A program made the translations under genes and the position numbers. A stretch of DNA of 51,929 bases from Candidatus Kuenenia stuttgartensis (GTDB lineage Bacteria > Planctomycetota > Planctomycetia > Planctomycetales > Planctomycetaceae), in contig CAMDRI010000015.1 in the NCBI GenBank assembly GCA_945906725.1, positions 1 through 51,929 of the forward strand, read 5' to 3'. Below the pieces are notes generated by a model. The model was not told the origin of the DNA. It ran no database searches and saw nothing but the letters and a program-made list of their open reading frames with translations. How positions within the stretch are numbered: position 1 is the first letter of the stretch; every line of letters begins with the position of its first letter. This document shows positions 23,485 through 33,277 of this stretch, piece after piece.

Positions 23485-24780
23485 ATGGGAATCAGTCCTT
23501 CACGTCGTGACTTTCTACATGTGGGATTCTGTGGCGGCATCGGCCTCACGCTGGCTGACTATTTCGCACTCAAAGCGAAGGCCGACATCAAGAAATACGA
23601 GAGCAAGGAAGGGACCGCCAAGTCCGTCATCTTTATCTATCTGCCCGGCGGAGCGGCCCACCAGGAGACATGGGATCCCAAGCCATATTCTCCGATTGAA
23701 TACCGCGGCCCGATGAACTCGATCCAGACGAACGTCTCTGGCGTGTTCATCAACGAGATGCTGCCGCAGACCGCTCAGATCGCCAACAAGCTGGCGATTT
23801 GCCGCTCGATGACGCACGGTGAAGCGGCTCACGAACGCGGTACACACAACATGTTTACCGGCTATCGCCCCAGTCCGGCCTTGCAGTTTCCGAGCATGGG
23901 CACCGTGGTCTCACACGAGTTCGGCCCACGCAAGAATCTGCCGCCGTATGTCTGCATTCCAGGCCAGCCGAACGAATTCGCCGGCACTGGCTATCTCAGT
24001 TCGTCATTCGCACCGTTTAGCCTTGGTTCCGATCCGGCTGCTGCTGGATTCACTGTTCGCGACCTGAAGTTGCCGGGCGGTGTCGATGATGTTCGCTTCA
24101 CTCGGCGACGCACGATTCTCGACACGGTCAACGACCACTTCAAGACGAAAGAAAAATCCGATTCGCTCGACGCGGTAGACACGTTCTATCAACGAGCCTA
24201 CGGGCTCGTTTCGTCAGTCGATGCTCGCGAAGCGTTCAACATCGACGCCGAGCCGTCTCCGATTCGCGACGCTTACGGCCGCAATACCGCTGGTCAGCGC
24301 ATGCTGATGGCTCGTCGGTTGGTCGAGTCGGGCGTGCGGTTCGTCACGCTGACCTACGGCGGATGGGACATGCACGACAACATCAACGGCAGCATTCGCG
24401 GCCAGTTGCCGGCGTTCGATCAAGCGTACGCTCAGCTCATTCGTGATCTCGATGGTCGCGGACTGCTGAAGGACACGCTGGTCTGCATCGCCTCGGAATT
24501 CGGCCGCACGCCGAAGATCAACGCAACTGCTGGACGCGATCACTGGCCGAAAGTCTTCAGCGTTGTCTTTGCGGGTGGCGGCATGAAGGGTGGAATCGTG
24601 TACGGTTCGTCCAACTCCACCGCCAGCGAGCCTGAAGAAGATGCGCTCAACGTCGAAGACTGGGCTACCACGATTTACCACTGCCTGGGCATCGTCGCCG
24701 ACAAGGAATTAATGGCCCCAGGCGATCGCCCGATCGAAATCGTCGACGGCGGCAAGATTCGCAAGGAACTGCTCGCATAG
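23485..24780 (+). CDS. DUF1501 family exported protein (Tat signal)
   Basis: 431 residues from ATG 23485, with AAGGAG 8 bases upstream. The N-terminus GISPSRRDFLHVGF is a twin-arginine export signal followed by a hydrophobic stretch. The body is DUF1501, which belongs to the alkaline-phosphatase/sulfatase superfamily: early FIYLPGGAAHQETWDPKP, ICRSMTHGEAAHERG, GGWDMHDN, and SEFGRTPKINATAGRDHW near the end, positions where metal-binding acids and histidines lie in the superfamily. These proteins are nearly always encoded beside DUF1549/DUF1553 and cytochrome-type proteins in planctomycetes; the substrate is unknown. It opens the plus-strand export cluster. Confidence 0.92.
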   Translation: MGISPSRRDFLHVGFCGGIGLTLADYFALKAKADIKKYESKEGTAKSVIFIYLPGGAAHQETWDPKPYSPIEYRGPMNSIQTNVSGVFINEMLPQTAQIANKLAICRSMTHGEAAHERGTHNMFTGYRPSPALQFPSMGTVVSHEFGPRKNLPPYVCIPGQPNEFAGTGYLSSSFAPFSLGSDPAAAGFTVRDLKLPGGVDDVRFTRRRTILDTVNDHFKTKEKSDSLDAVDTFYQRAYGLVSSVDAREAFNIDAEPSPIRDAYGRNTAGQRMLMARRLVESGVRFVTLTYGGWDMHDNINGSIRGQLPAFDQAYAQLIRDLDGRGLLKDTLVCIASEFGRTPKINATAGRDHWPKVFSVVFAGGGMKGGIVYGSSNSTASEPEEDALNVEDWATTIYHCLGIVADKELMAPGDRPIEIVDGGKIRKELLA

Positions 24781-24800
24781 TTTTGAAAACCTTGGGTTGA

Positions 24801-24881
24801 GATAACGGCTTTCGGCCGTCGGCTCTCGGCGAAAGGCCCCTCCGGGCGTCTGCCAAAAGCAGTAAGCCGAAAGCTGTTGTC
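24801..24881. repeat. Inverted repeat GGCTTTCGGC / GCCGAAAGCT
   Basis: 16-base arms at 24801-24816 and 24866-24881 pair with two mismatches. The repeat sits in the gap between the DUF1501 and PPC genes and could fold in the transcript, possibly giving partial termination or mRNA processing. Confidence 0.7.
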
Positions 24882-24927
24882 ACATCCCTTGCTCGTTGCC
24901 TCTTCATTGCCTGATGGAGTTCGTCTC

Positions 24928-27360
24928 ATGTTCCGAAGACTTCTGGCATCGCTCCTGATCGTGGTTGCTGCGACGTCTGCATTTGCGGCATCGCCTCGCC
25001 TGAGCATCATCAATCCACGCGGTGTGCAGCGCGGCACAGAAGCAGTGCTGACTTTCAGCGGCTCAACTCTCGGCGACGGCGAGCAAATTCTCTTCTATTC
25101 GCCCGGCTTTGAGGTCGTGAAAGTCGAGACGATCGATGCCAACCAATGCAAAGCGACGGTCAAGATCGCACCCGATTGCCGGCTCGGCGAGCACGTCGCT
25201 CAGGTGCGAACGAAAACCGGAATCTCCGACTATCGGACGTTTTACGTGGGTGCTCTGCCACAGGTAAACGAGAAGGAGCCGAATAATTTTTTCGACCAAA
25301 CGCAGCCGATCGCGCTCAATCAAACGGTCGTCGGCGACATCGGTGGCGAGGACGTCGATTACTACATCGTCGAAGCCAAGAAGGGACAACGGATCTGTGC
25401 CGAGGTCGAGGCACTCCGTCTGGGTTCGGCGTTTTTTGATCCGTATGTCGCCATTCTCGACATGAAGCGGTTCGAGTTGTCCGCCGCAGACGACACACCG
25501 CTGGTTGGCCAGGATTCAGTTGCCTCGATCGTCGCGCCGGAAGACGGAAAATATGTCGTCCAAATCCGTGAGACCGCCTACGGCGGAGGCAGCACTTATC
25601 GGCTGCATGTCGGCACGTTCCCGCGACCGTTGGCGGTCTATCCCGCTGGCGGAAAGCTTGGCGAAGAAGTTGAGCCGAAATTCCTCGGCGATCCGGCGGG
25701 TGAGTTCGTTCAGAAGTTCAAATTGCCGACGGCCGCCAGCAATGAATTTACCGGCTTGTTCGCGACAGCCGGAACCGAGATCTCTCCATCGCCGAATCCG
25801 TTCCGACTCTTCGAACACGGCAACTCACTGGAAGTCGAGCCGAACAACGTGGTCGCTCAAGCAACGCCGGCCACGCTGCCGAATGCATTCAATGGCATCT
25901 TGCAGGAACCTGGCGATATCGACTTCTTCAAGTTCACCGCCAAGAAGGACCAAGTCTTCGAGGTCGAATGCTACGGCCGCCGCATCCGTTCGGCGGTTGA
26001 CCCAGTGATGACATTGCACAACGCCCAAGGCGCTGGCATCGTCGGCAACGATGACTCGCGCGGACCGGACAGTTACTTCCGCGTGACGATCCCGGCCGAC
26101 GGCGAATACCTGCTGAGCGTCACCGATCACCTCGGTCGCGGCGGGCCGGGATTTGTTTATCGCGTCGAATTCACCGGCGTCGTGCCGTCGCTGCAACTGA
26201 GTATTCCGCAAGTTGAGCGCTACGGCCAATACCGTCGCCAAGTTTACATCGCGAAGGGAAACCGCTTCGGCACGATCATCAACGCCAGTCGAGCCAACTT
26301 CGGCGGCAAGTTATTGCTCGAACCGCAAGGCATGCCCGCTGGCATCACGATCGTTGCTGAACCGATGGCCGAGAGCCTGGCATCGATGCCAGTCGTCTTC
26401 GAGGCCGCAGCCGATGCACCAATCAACGGATCGCTGGTCGACTTCATCGGACGACACGCCGACAACCCGGCTATTCGCGGTGGATTCTTCAATCGTGCCG
26501 AGTTCATCATCGCGGCCCCCGGCCAGTCGATGTACTCGTGGCGCGATGTCGATCGACTGGCGGTGGCGGTTGTTGACGAACTGCCGTTCAAGATCGACCT
26601 CGTCGACCCAAAAGTTCCGCTCACTCAAAACGGCTCAATGCAATTAAAGGTCGTGGCGACTCGCAAAGAGGGATTCAAAGCTCCGATCACACTGCTCTTT
26701 CCCTTCGCTCCGCCAGGCGTCGGATCGGCTGCCTCCGTGACGATTCCGGAAGGCCAGAACGAAGCGTTGTATCCCCTCAACGCCGCCGGAAATGCCCAAG
26801 TCGGTAAGTGGCGAGTCTTCGTGCTCGGCTACGCCGAAATCGGCGGTGCGGCGTACTCGTCCACGCAATTGGGAAACCTGGAGATCGCTGCTCCGTGGGT
26901 CAACTTCGCGATGCAACGCTCGGCGACTGAGCAAGGTCAACCGACCGAAGTCGTTTGTAAAGTCGAAGTGGCCACGCCGTTCGAGGGGAACGCCAACGTC
27001 CAGCTGGTCGCGCTACCCAACAAGGTTCTCTCGCAGACATTGCAGTTCACAAAGGACACGAAAGAACTGGTCTTCAAAGTAACTACTGAAAAAGACAGCC
27101 CCGCCGGCAAGCACGGTATCTTCGGCGTCGTGACGATCACGGCCAACGGCGAACCAGTGACGCACAACGTCGGTGGAGCCGAACTCCGTATCGATGTGCC
27201 GCTGCCGCCGAAACCGAACACACCCGCACCAATGCCAGCACCCGCAGTTGCCGCAGCGGCCCCTCCTCCGATGCCAGTCGCCGCTGCACCACCGAAGCGA
27301 CTCAGCCGACTCGAACAACTGCGTGAAGACGCGAAAGCGAAAGTAGTACAAGGCAAGTAA
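24928..27360 (+). CDS. Secreted protein with two PPC (pre-peptidase C-terminal) domains
   Basis: 810 residues from ATG 24928 (GATGGAG upstream) with a clear signal peptide MFRRLLASLLIVVAATSAFA. After an Ig-like N-terminal region, two PPC-type beta-sandwich domains start at EPNNFFDQTQPIALNQTVVG and EPNNVVAQATPATLPNAFNG; each includes the D-DYY / DIDFFKF strand and GGS-YRL or GPGFVYRVEF closing strand. Further beta-rich domains follow, then a Pro/Ala-rich linker and a basic C-terminal helix. No catalytic domain is seen, so it probably acts as a binding or adapter protein in the cell envelope. It is placed between a DUF1501 and a DUF1549/DUF1553 gene, a common planctomycete arrangement. Confidence 0.88.
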   Translation: MFRRLLASLLIVVAATSAFAASPRLSIINPRGVQRGTEAVLTFSGSTLGDGEQILFYSPGFEVVKVETIDANQCKATVKIAPDCRLGEHVAQVRTKTGISDYRTFYVGALPQVNEKEPNNFFDQTQPIALNQTVVGDIGGEDVDYYIVEAKKGQRICAEVEALRLGSAFFDPYVAILDMKRFELSAADDTPLVGQDSVASIVAPEDGKYVVQIRETAYGGGSTYRLHVGTFPRPLAVYPAGGKLGEEVEPKFLGDPAGEFVQKFKLPTAASNEFTGLFATAGTEISPSPNPFRLFEHGNSLEVEPNNVVAQATPATLPNAFNGILQEPGDIDFFKFTAKKDQVFEVECYGRRIRSAVDPVMTLHNAQGAGIVGNDDSRGPDSYFRVTIPADGEYLLSVTDHLGRGGPGFVYRVEFTGVVPSLQLSIPQVERYGQYRRQVYIAKGNRFGTIINASRANFGGKLLLEPQGMPAGITIVAEPMAESLASMPVVFEAAADAPINGSLVDFIGRHADNPAIRGGFFNRAEFIIAAPGQSMYSWRDVDRLAVAVVDELPFKIDLVDPKVPLTQNGSMQLKVVATRKEGFKAPITLLFPFAPPGVGSAASVTIPEGQNEALYPLNAAGNAQVGKWRVFVLGYAEIGGAAYSSTQLGNLEIAAPWVNFAMQRSATEQGQPTEVVCKVEVATPFEGNANVQLVALPNKVLSQTLQFTKDTKELVFKVTTEKDSPAGKHGIFGVVTITANGEPVTHNVGGAELRIDVPLPPKPNTPAPMPAPAVAAAAPPPMPVAAAPPKRLSRLEQLREDAKAKVVQGK

Positions 27361-27417
27361 GCCTATTCATTCAACTCGCTTACTTGAGACAACAGTTTTC
27401 AATCGAGGATCGAACTC

Positions 27418-29853
27418 ATGCGATTTCTTAAGACACTGCCAGGGTTGGCAACGCTTCTAATGTTCGGCGGCTTGGCGACATCAAATCTATCAGCCCAGGA
27501 TCCAGTTTCGATTGCGGTCTATCCGCCGAATGCGCACATCAACACGATTCGGGATCGGCAGTCGATTGTCGTGCAGGCAACCTATGCGGATGGGATTACG
27601 CGCGATGTCACTCAGGCCGCGACTTATGCGTTTGCCAATCCGGCATTTGTGAAGTTCGAGAATCACACGATGTATCCCGTCGCCGATGGGAAGACCGAGT
27701 TGAAAGTGGACTTCGGCGGAAAGTCGGTGATCGTGCCGGTTGAGGTGGTTCAGGCGACGGCCGATCGGCCGATCTCGTTCAAACTCGATGTGATGTCGGT
27801 GTTCATGAAGGCGGGATGCAACACGGGGTCGTGTCACGGAGCGGCCCGCGGCAAAGACGGCTTCCGCCTCTCGCTGTTCGGCTTCGATCCGGACGGAGAC
27901 CACTATCGCCTGACTCGCGAGATGAGCGGTCGTCGTATCAATCTGGCGCTGCCTGCCGAAAGTTTGATGGTCGAGAAGAATACCGGCGTCGTGCCGCACA
28001 CCGGCGGCAAGCGGTACGAGCCAAACAGCGAATTGAATCAAACCATGATCCGCTGGCTGGAAGCGGGTGCTCCAAACGATGTGGGCGAAGTGCCAAAGGT
28101 GCTGGCCGTCGAGTTGTATCCACCCAGCGCAGTGCTTGACGGCGAAGGCTCGACTCAGCAGATCACCGTCCGAGCGAAGTATTCCGACGGCACCGATCGC
28201 GACGTGACCTCGCTGGCGTTTTTCATGACGAACAACGATACGTCGGCGGCTGTCTCGCAGCAAGGACTTGTCACGGCCGGCAAGCGCGGCGAGGCTTTCT
28301 TGATGGCTCGCTTCGAGACACACACCGTCGGCTCGCACTTCATCACGCTGCCCAAGGGGTTCCAATACAACGCTCCGCAATTGCTGGAGAACAACTACGT
28401 CGATCACCTCGTCAATGAGAAGCTCAAGCGATTGCGGATCAACCCAAGCGAGCTTTGCACCGACGAGGAATTCGTCCGCCGAGTATATCTCGACGTCGTC
28501 GGCGTGCTTCCCTCCGTTGAGGAATACACCAAGTTCATGTCCAACGCCGACCCGAAGAAACGGGACGCGCTCGTCGATGAACTGCTCGGCCGCAAAGAGT
28601 TCGTCGAGATGTGGGTGATGAAGTGGGCCGAGCTGCTGCAGATTCGGACCAACAACCAGATCACCACGAAGCCGATGCTGCGATACTACGAGTGGCTACA
28701 AGAACGAGTTGCCAAGAATTATCCCATGGACAAGATGGTCCAGGAACTCCTCTCGGCCAAAGGCGGTACGTTCGCAAACGCCGCGACTAACTACTACCAG
28801 ATTGAACGGGACACGCTGAAGACCTCCGAAAACGTCGCACAAGTTTTCATGGGAATGCGGCTTCAATGTGCTCAGTGCCACAACCATCCGTTCGATCGTT
28901 GGACGATGGACGATTACTACAGCTTCGCCGCGTTCTTTTCGCAGATCGGCCGTAAACAAGGCGAAGACCCGCGTGAGATCATCATCTTCAACGCCGGCGG
29001 TGGCGAGGTCGCTCATCCAGTCGGCGGCCGGCAAATGAAACCGAAGTTTCTCGGTGCTGAGGTTCCCGATGTCGCTGGCAAAGATCGTCGCGAAGTCATG
29101 GCCACTTGGCTGGCCTCGAAAGAGAACCCGTACTTTGCCAAGAACCTTTCGAACATCGTCTGGTCGCACTTCTTCGGCCAAGGCATCATCGATCAGGTCG
29201 ACGACGTGCGAGTCAGCAACCCGCCGTCCAATGCCGAACTGATCGACGAACTCGGCAAAAAATTCACCGAGTACAACTACGACTTCAAGAAGCTGGTCCG
29301 CGACATTTGCACCAGCCGCATCTATCAACTCTCAACCAAGACCAATGAGACGAACGCGCTGGACGATCGCAACTTCTCACATGCGACGCTGCGGCGAATC
29401 CGTTCGGAAGTGCTGCTCGACTGCATCACGCTGACAACGCAAACCAGGGACAAGTTCGGTGGTCTGCCGCTCGGTTCGAGAGCCGTTCAAATTGCCGACG
29501 GCAACACCTCAACGTACTTCCTGACGACCTTCGGGCGAGCGACTCGCGACAGCGTTTGCTCGTGCGAAGTGAAGATGGAGCCGAACCTGTCGCAAGCCCT
29601 GCATCTGCTCAACGGAGACACCGTCAACAGCAAGATTCAGCAAGGCGGCCTGATTGATCTCCGCCTGAAAGAGGGCAAGACACTTCCGCAGATCGTCGAA
29701 GAAATGTACCTCCGTACGCTGACCCGCAAGCCGACGGAAAAAGAACTCGCCGCTCTCAACGGCGTCCTCGTCAACGAGAAGGATCCCAAGCCAGTCCTCG
29801 AAGACGTGTTCTGGTCGCTGCTGAACTCGCGAGAGTTCGTATTCAACCATTGA
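27418..29853 (+). CDS. DUF1549/DUF1553 exported protein with Ig-like domains and cytochrome-type motifs
   Basis: 811 residues with signal peptide (cleavage near SAQ). A bacterial Ig-like domain (SIAVYPPNAHINTIRDRQSI) is followed by a cysteine cluster CNTGSCHGAARGK at about residues 134-145. Then come a second Ig-like domain (about 215-310), DUF1549 (VDHLVNEKLKRLRINPSELC, then DLDV-type motifs), and MRLQCAQCHNHPFDRW, which has a CxxCH haem-type site. DUF1553 forms the C-terminal third. This is the planctomycete PSCyt2/PSD1 architecture. The function is unknown; a role in extracellular polymer breakdown or electron transfer has been suggested for such clusters. The gene starts 57 bases after the PPC gene. 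Confidence 0.92.
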   Translation: MRFLKTLPGLATLLMFGGLATSNLSAQDPVSIAVYPPNAHINTIRDRQSIVVQATYADGITRDVTQAATYAFANPAFVKFENHTMYPVADGKTELKVDFGGKSVIVPVEVVQATADRPISFKLDVMSVFMKAGCNTGSCHGAARGKDGFRLSLFGFDPDGDHYRLTREMSGRRINLALPAESLMVEKNTGVVPHTGGKRYEPNSELNQTMIRWLEAGAPNDVGEVPKVLAVELYPPSAVLDGEGSTQQITVRAKYSDGTDRDVTSLAFFMTNNDTSAAVSQQGLVTAGKRGEAFLMARFETHTVGSHFITLPKGFQYNAPQLLENNYVDHLVNEKLKRLRINPSELCTDEEFVRRVYLDVVGVLPSVEEYTKFMSNADPKKRDALVDELLGRKEFVEMWVMKWAELLQIRTNNQITTKPMLRYYEWLQERVAKNYPMDKMVQELLSAKGGTFANAATNYYQIERDTLKTSENVAQVFMGMRLQCAQCHNHPFDRWTMDDYYSFAAFFSQIGRKQGEDPREIIIFNAGGGEVAHPVGGRQMKPKFLGAEVPDVAGKDRREVMATWLASKENPYFAKNLSNIVWSHFFGQGIIDQVDDVRVSNPPSNAELIDELGKKFTEYNYDFKKLVRDICTSRIYQLSTKTNETNALDDRNFSHATLRRIRSEVLLDCITLTTQTRDKFGGLPLGSRAVQIADGNTSTYFLTTFGRATRDSVCSCEVKMEPNLSQALHLLNGDTVNSKIQQGGLIDLRLKEGKTLPQIVEEMYLRTLTRKPTEKELAALNGVLVNEKDPKPVLEDVFWSLLNSREFVFNH

Positions 29854-29871
29854 TCGCCAGGTAACTCCATC

Positions 29872-30405
29872 TTGGCAAACCCCCGCAAAACTTGGCGGGA
29901 AAAACTCCTCGACAGCAAGGGCCTGACAAAGATCGCAGTCAACGAGCAGAAAATGTCGAAGCGCTAAGGAAAAGGGTAGTGTGCGATTCCGACTCCGGTT
30001 GAAGTGGACGAAATCAGGAAGTCCATCCCGAAAGGGCGGCACATCACGATAAAGGAGATTCAGGCGAAGATCGCTCAGAAGCATCACGCCAAGATGGCCT
30101 GTCCGATCTGCTGCGGCATCTTTGCGTGGATCGCGGCCGACGAGACCGAGCACGAAGGAGCCAAACGGATCACCCCCTACTGGCGAACATTGAAGACCGG
30201 TGGCGAGTTGAATCCGAAGTTTCCAGGCGGAGTGGAAGCGTTGAAGATGCGACTCACAGCCGAAGGGCATCGAGTTGTCGCCCAGGGAGAAAAGTGGATC
30301 GTTGCGGATTTTGAGCGTCGTATGGTTTCTGACGGCTCGAACGGTCGAGCGAAGGTCAGCGATCGGGCAAGCTCGCAGGCCAAACCTGCAAAATCTGCCG
30401 GTTGA
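29872..30405 (+). pseudogene. Interrupted small gene resembling an MGMT-like family, two in-frame stops
   Basis: A single frame from TTG 29872 gives NPRKTWREKLLDSKGL and reaches MSKR, then TAA at 29965-29967 and TAG at 29977-29979, and continues as IPTPVEVDEIRKSIPKGRHI through CPICCGIFAWIAADE, KRITPYWRTLKTGGELNPKF and HRVVAQGEKWIVADFE to TGA. I recall intact family members of about 140-150 residues with the same order of segments and with WG-GT between MSKR and IP; some are annotated as MGMT-like. Here the Trp and Thr positions are stops. The 3' part alone could still be translated from GTG 30004. It interrupts the otherwise compact export cluster, so it is probably an inserted and now decaying gene. 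Confidence 0.6.
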
Positions 30406-30546
30406 AGCCGATAGACTAAGTGGCGAGAAGTTTTTGGAATGTGATGAGTTTCCTAGGTTGGGTCTCTGGCCCGACCCTGCGGTTCGAGATGATCAATTCA
30501 GAATGGTCGGCTCGGAGAGCCAACCTAACTTTGGGGAGTTGAAGTC

Positions 30547-33237
30547 ATGACAGCGAAGTTCTTCTCGTGGTTTGGCGTTGCGGGATTGGCCTACGGCTTG
30601 TTGGCAAGTTCGGCATCCACCGCGACGGCGGCTGATGCTCCAAAGGTCACGTACATCGACCACGTCTTGCCGATCCTGCGAGCCAAGTGCTTGACCTGTC
30701 ACAACACGGATAAGAAGAGCGGTGGACTCGATCTGTCGAATTTCACGGCGGTGAAAGCGGGTGGTGGATCGGGCGAGATCTTCGATGCGGGCAACTCTGG
30801 CGCAAGCATTCTGTGGAAGGTCATCAACCACGAAGAAGAACCGAAGATGCCTCCCAACAGCGACAAGCTGCCGGCGGAGATGCTCGCGGTGATCAAGAAC
30901 TGGATTGACGGCGGAGCGCTCGAAACGACGGGCAGCAAAGCGCTCACCGGCAAGAAACCTAAGATGGACTTGAAGCTCGCCTCCGCGCCGACGGTGCGAC
31001 CGGAAGGGCCGCCGCCGATGCCGGAGCGTATGAGTCTCGCACCGGTCATCAAGACTCGCACGACGACCGCGATCACCAGTCTCGCGGTCAATCCGTGGTC
31101 GCCGCTGGCGGCCGTGCCAGGGCAGAAGCAAGTGCTGCTGTACAACACGGCCACGCTCGAACTGGTCGGCGTGTTGCCATACCCGGAAGGCATTCCGCAG
31201 GTGCTGAAGTTCAGCCGCAGTGGACAACTTTTGATGGTGGCGGGCGGTCACGCGTCGGCACAGGGCACGGTCGTGATCTTCAACGTGAAAACCGGCGAAC
31301 GAGTGGCTGAGGTCGGCGATGAACTCGACACGATTCTCGCCGCGGACATTTCGCCCGATCAATCACAGATTGCACTCGGCGGTTCGGCGAAAATGATTCG
31401 CGTGTACTCGATCGCCGATGGCTCGAAGCTCTGGGAATCAAAGAAGCACACCGATTGGGTCACAAGTCTGGCGTTCGCGCCGGACAGCGTTCTGCTGGCG
31501 ACAGGCGATCGCAACGGTGGAGCGTTCGTGTGGGAGGCCGAGACCGGCCGCGAATTCCACACGCTCAAAGCTCATACGGCGATGATTACGGGCTTCTCGT
31601 GGCGGCTCGATTCCAACATCCTCGCATCGTGCAGCGAGGACACGACCGTTCGCCTGTGGGAAATGGAAAACGGCGGCAACGTCAAGGGTTGGGGAGCACA
31701 TGGAGCCGGAGCCTCCTCCGTCGATTTCGCTCGCGACGGCCGCATCATCTCCGCCGGCCGTGACCGAGTCGTGAAAATCTGGGACCAGAACGGTGCCGCT
31801 GTGCGAGCCTTCGAAGCGATGGGTGACCTCGCACTCGCCTGTGTGATCTGCAACGAAACGAACCGCGTCATCGGAGCCGACTGGACTGGAGCGATCCGCG
31901 TCTGGAACGCCGTCGACGGCGTAAAGATCGGTGACTTGACTCCGAACCCACAGACGCTGGAAGAACGTCTCGCCTCCGCGAATGCCGCCGTCCAAGCGAC
32001 GACCGCCGAAGCCAAGGTCGCGACTGACGGGTACACCGCCGCTCAAGCCGCTGCTGTGAAAGCCACGACCGACCTTAACACAGCCAACACGAAAATGGTC
32101 GAACTGACGAAGGTCGTTACCGACACGACCGCCGCTGTGGTGAAGAGCAAAGAAGTCATCGCCGCCGCGCAAGCCGCTCACGATGCTGCTGCAAAGGTCG
32201 TCGCGACGCTCGATCCCGTCGTTCCCGCGCTGACCGACTCGGTCACAAAGGGAACCGAAGCCGCCACGAAGAACGCCGAAGACAAGGAAATCGCTGCCGC
32301 CGTCACCGCGCTCAAAGCGCTGCTCGACAACCGTGCTGCCACGCTCACCAACAACAAGAAAGTCGTCGCCGACAAGGTTGTCGAACTGACCAAGGGCAAG
32401 GAAGTACTTGTTGCTCAGGAGAAACTGATCACCGACAGCAACGTCGCGCTCGAAGTGGTCAAAAAGACCGTCCCCGATTTGACGGTTGCCGATAAGACGA
32501 TGACCGAAAAAGCAGTCGCCGCGAAGGCCGTCGCCGATGCCGCAACCGCCAAGTTCGCCGCTTCGCAGCAACAGGTTGCTCGTTGGACGGCCGAGATCGA
32601 CTTCGCCGCGAAGCTGCGGGTGCTTTCCGAGAAGCAGGCTCTCGCTGCTCCGCTGGTCGCGACTTCGGAAGAGGCTCTCGCTGCCGTCAACAAAATGAAG
32701 GCCGACCTTGCCGCCGCTCAGCAAGTGGTGGTGACGTCGCAAACCAATGCCAACACCGCCAACGCCGCCGTCGCTGCCGCCAAGCAAGTGTTGACCACCG
32801 CGACCACCGAGCACACCGCCGTCAACACGACCGTCACCGGCCTCGAAGCCGCGCTGCCCGCGCTCAAGGAAGCTCAAGCCAAGGGAGCCGAAGCCGCCGC
32901 GAAAGCCGCGACCGACAAAGAACTCGCCGCCGCCGCAGAGTTGCTCAAGACCGTTCTCGACAAACAAACCGCGAACCTCGCAACGCAGAAGACCTCACTC
33001 GTCGGGAAAGCAGCCGTCGTCGAAAAGGCGAAGGTCGTCGTTGCCGAGATGGAAAAGAAAGCCGCCGATGCTGTGGTTGTTCTCACGGCTTCGAACGCCA
33101 AAGTCGCTGAACTCACCGCCGCGATGAAGCCCATCGAAGAAAAATTCGCCTCTGCTAAAAAAGCTGCCGACCAAGCCTTGCAACCGGTCATCGCTTTGCA
33201 ACAAGAGGTTCAGAAGTTGAAGGAAGTGAAGCTGTAA
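30547..33237 (+). CDS. Secreted cytochrome-c / WD40 / coiled-coil protein
   Basis: 896 residues with signal peptide (cleavage near TAAD, residue 30). A planctomycete-type cytochrome c domain follows: haem site KCLTCHN (Cys48, Cys51, His52) and KMPPNSDKLP with the likely axial Met. Residues about 165-470 form a WD40 beta-propeller (for example ASCSEDTTVRLWEMENG, ISAGRDRVVKIWDQNG). The last about 420 residues are Ala-rich coiled coil with two related halves (AATKNAEDKEIAAAVTALKA and AAAKAATDKELAAAAELLKT). The protein is presumably periplasmic or surface-exposed with one haem. It precedes the second DUF1501 gene by 40 bases. The propeller plus long coiled coil suggests a scaffold role. Confidence 0.9.
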   Translation: MTAKFFSWFGVAGLAYGLLASSASTATAADAPKVTYIDHVLPILRAKCLTCHNTDKKSGGLDLSNFTAVKAGGGSGEIFDAGNSGASILWKVINHEEEPKMPPNSDKLPAEMLAVIKNWIDGGALETTGSKALTGKKPKMDLKLASAPTVRPEGPPPMPERMSLAPVIKTRTTTAITSLAVNPWSPLAAVPGQKQVLLYNTATLELVGVLPYPEGIPQVLKFSRSGQLLMVAGGHASAQGTVVIFNVKTGERVAEVGDELDTILAADISPDQSQIALGGSAKMIRVYSIADGSKLWESKKHTDWVTSLAFAPDSVLLATGDRNGGAFVWEAETGREFHTLKAHTAMITGFSWRLDSNILASCSEDTTVRLWEMENGGNVKGWGAHGAGASSVDFARDGRIISAGRDRVVKIWDQNGAAVRAFEAMGDLALACVICNETNRVIGADWTGAIRVWNAVDGVKIGDLTPNPQTLEERLASANAAVQATTAEAKVATDGYTAAQAAAVKATTDLNTANTKMVELTKVVTDTTAAVVKSKEVIAAAQAAHDAAAKVVATLDPVVPALTDSVTKGTEAATKNAEDKEIAAAVTALKALLDNRAATLTNNKKVVADKVVELTKGKEVLVAQEKLITDSNVALEVVKKTVPDLTVADKTMTEKAVAAKAVADAATAKFAASQQQVARWTAEIDFAAKLRVLSEKQALAAPLVATSEEALAAVNKMKADLAAAQQVVVTSQTNANTANAAVAAAKQVLTTATTEHTAVNTTVTGLEAALPALKEAQAKGAEAAAKAATDKELAAAAELLKTVLDKQTANLATQKTSLVGKAAVVEKAKVVVAEMEKKAADAVVVLTASNAKVAELTAAMKPIEEKFASAKKAADQALQPVIALQQEVQKLKEVKL

Positions 33238-33277
33238 CCCAACTCACGCCCTTTTCAACTTGAATGAAGAGTTCGCC

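Noticed and set aside
31438..32967. 509-codon Gly/Val-rich antisense frame opposite the WD40/coiled-coil gene
   Set aside because: Its composition simply reflects the complement of Ala/Thr/Lys-rich coiled-coil codons; it has no domain or start signal.
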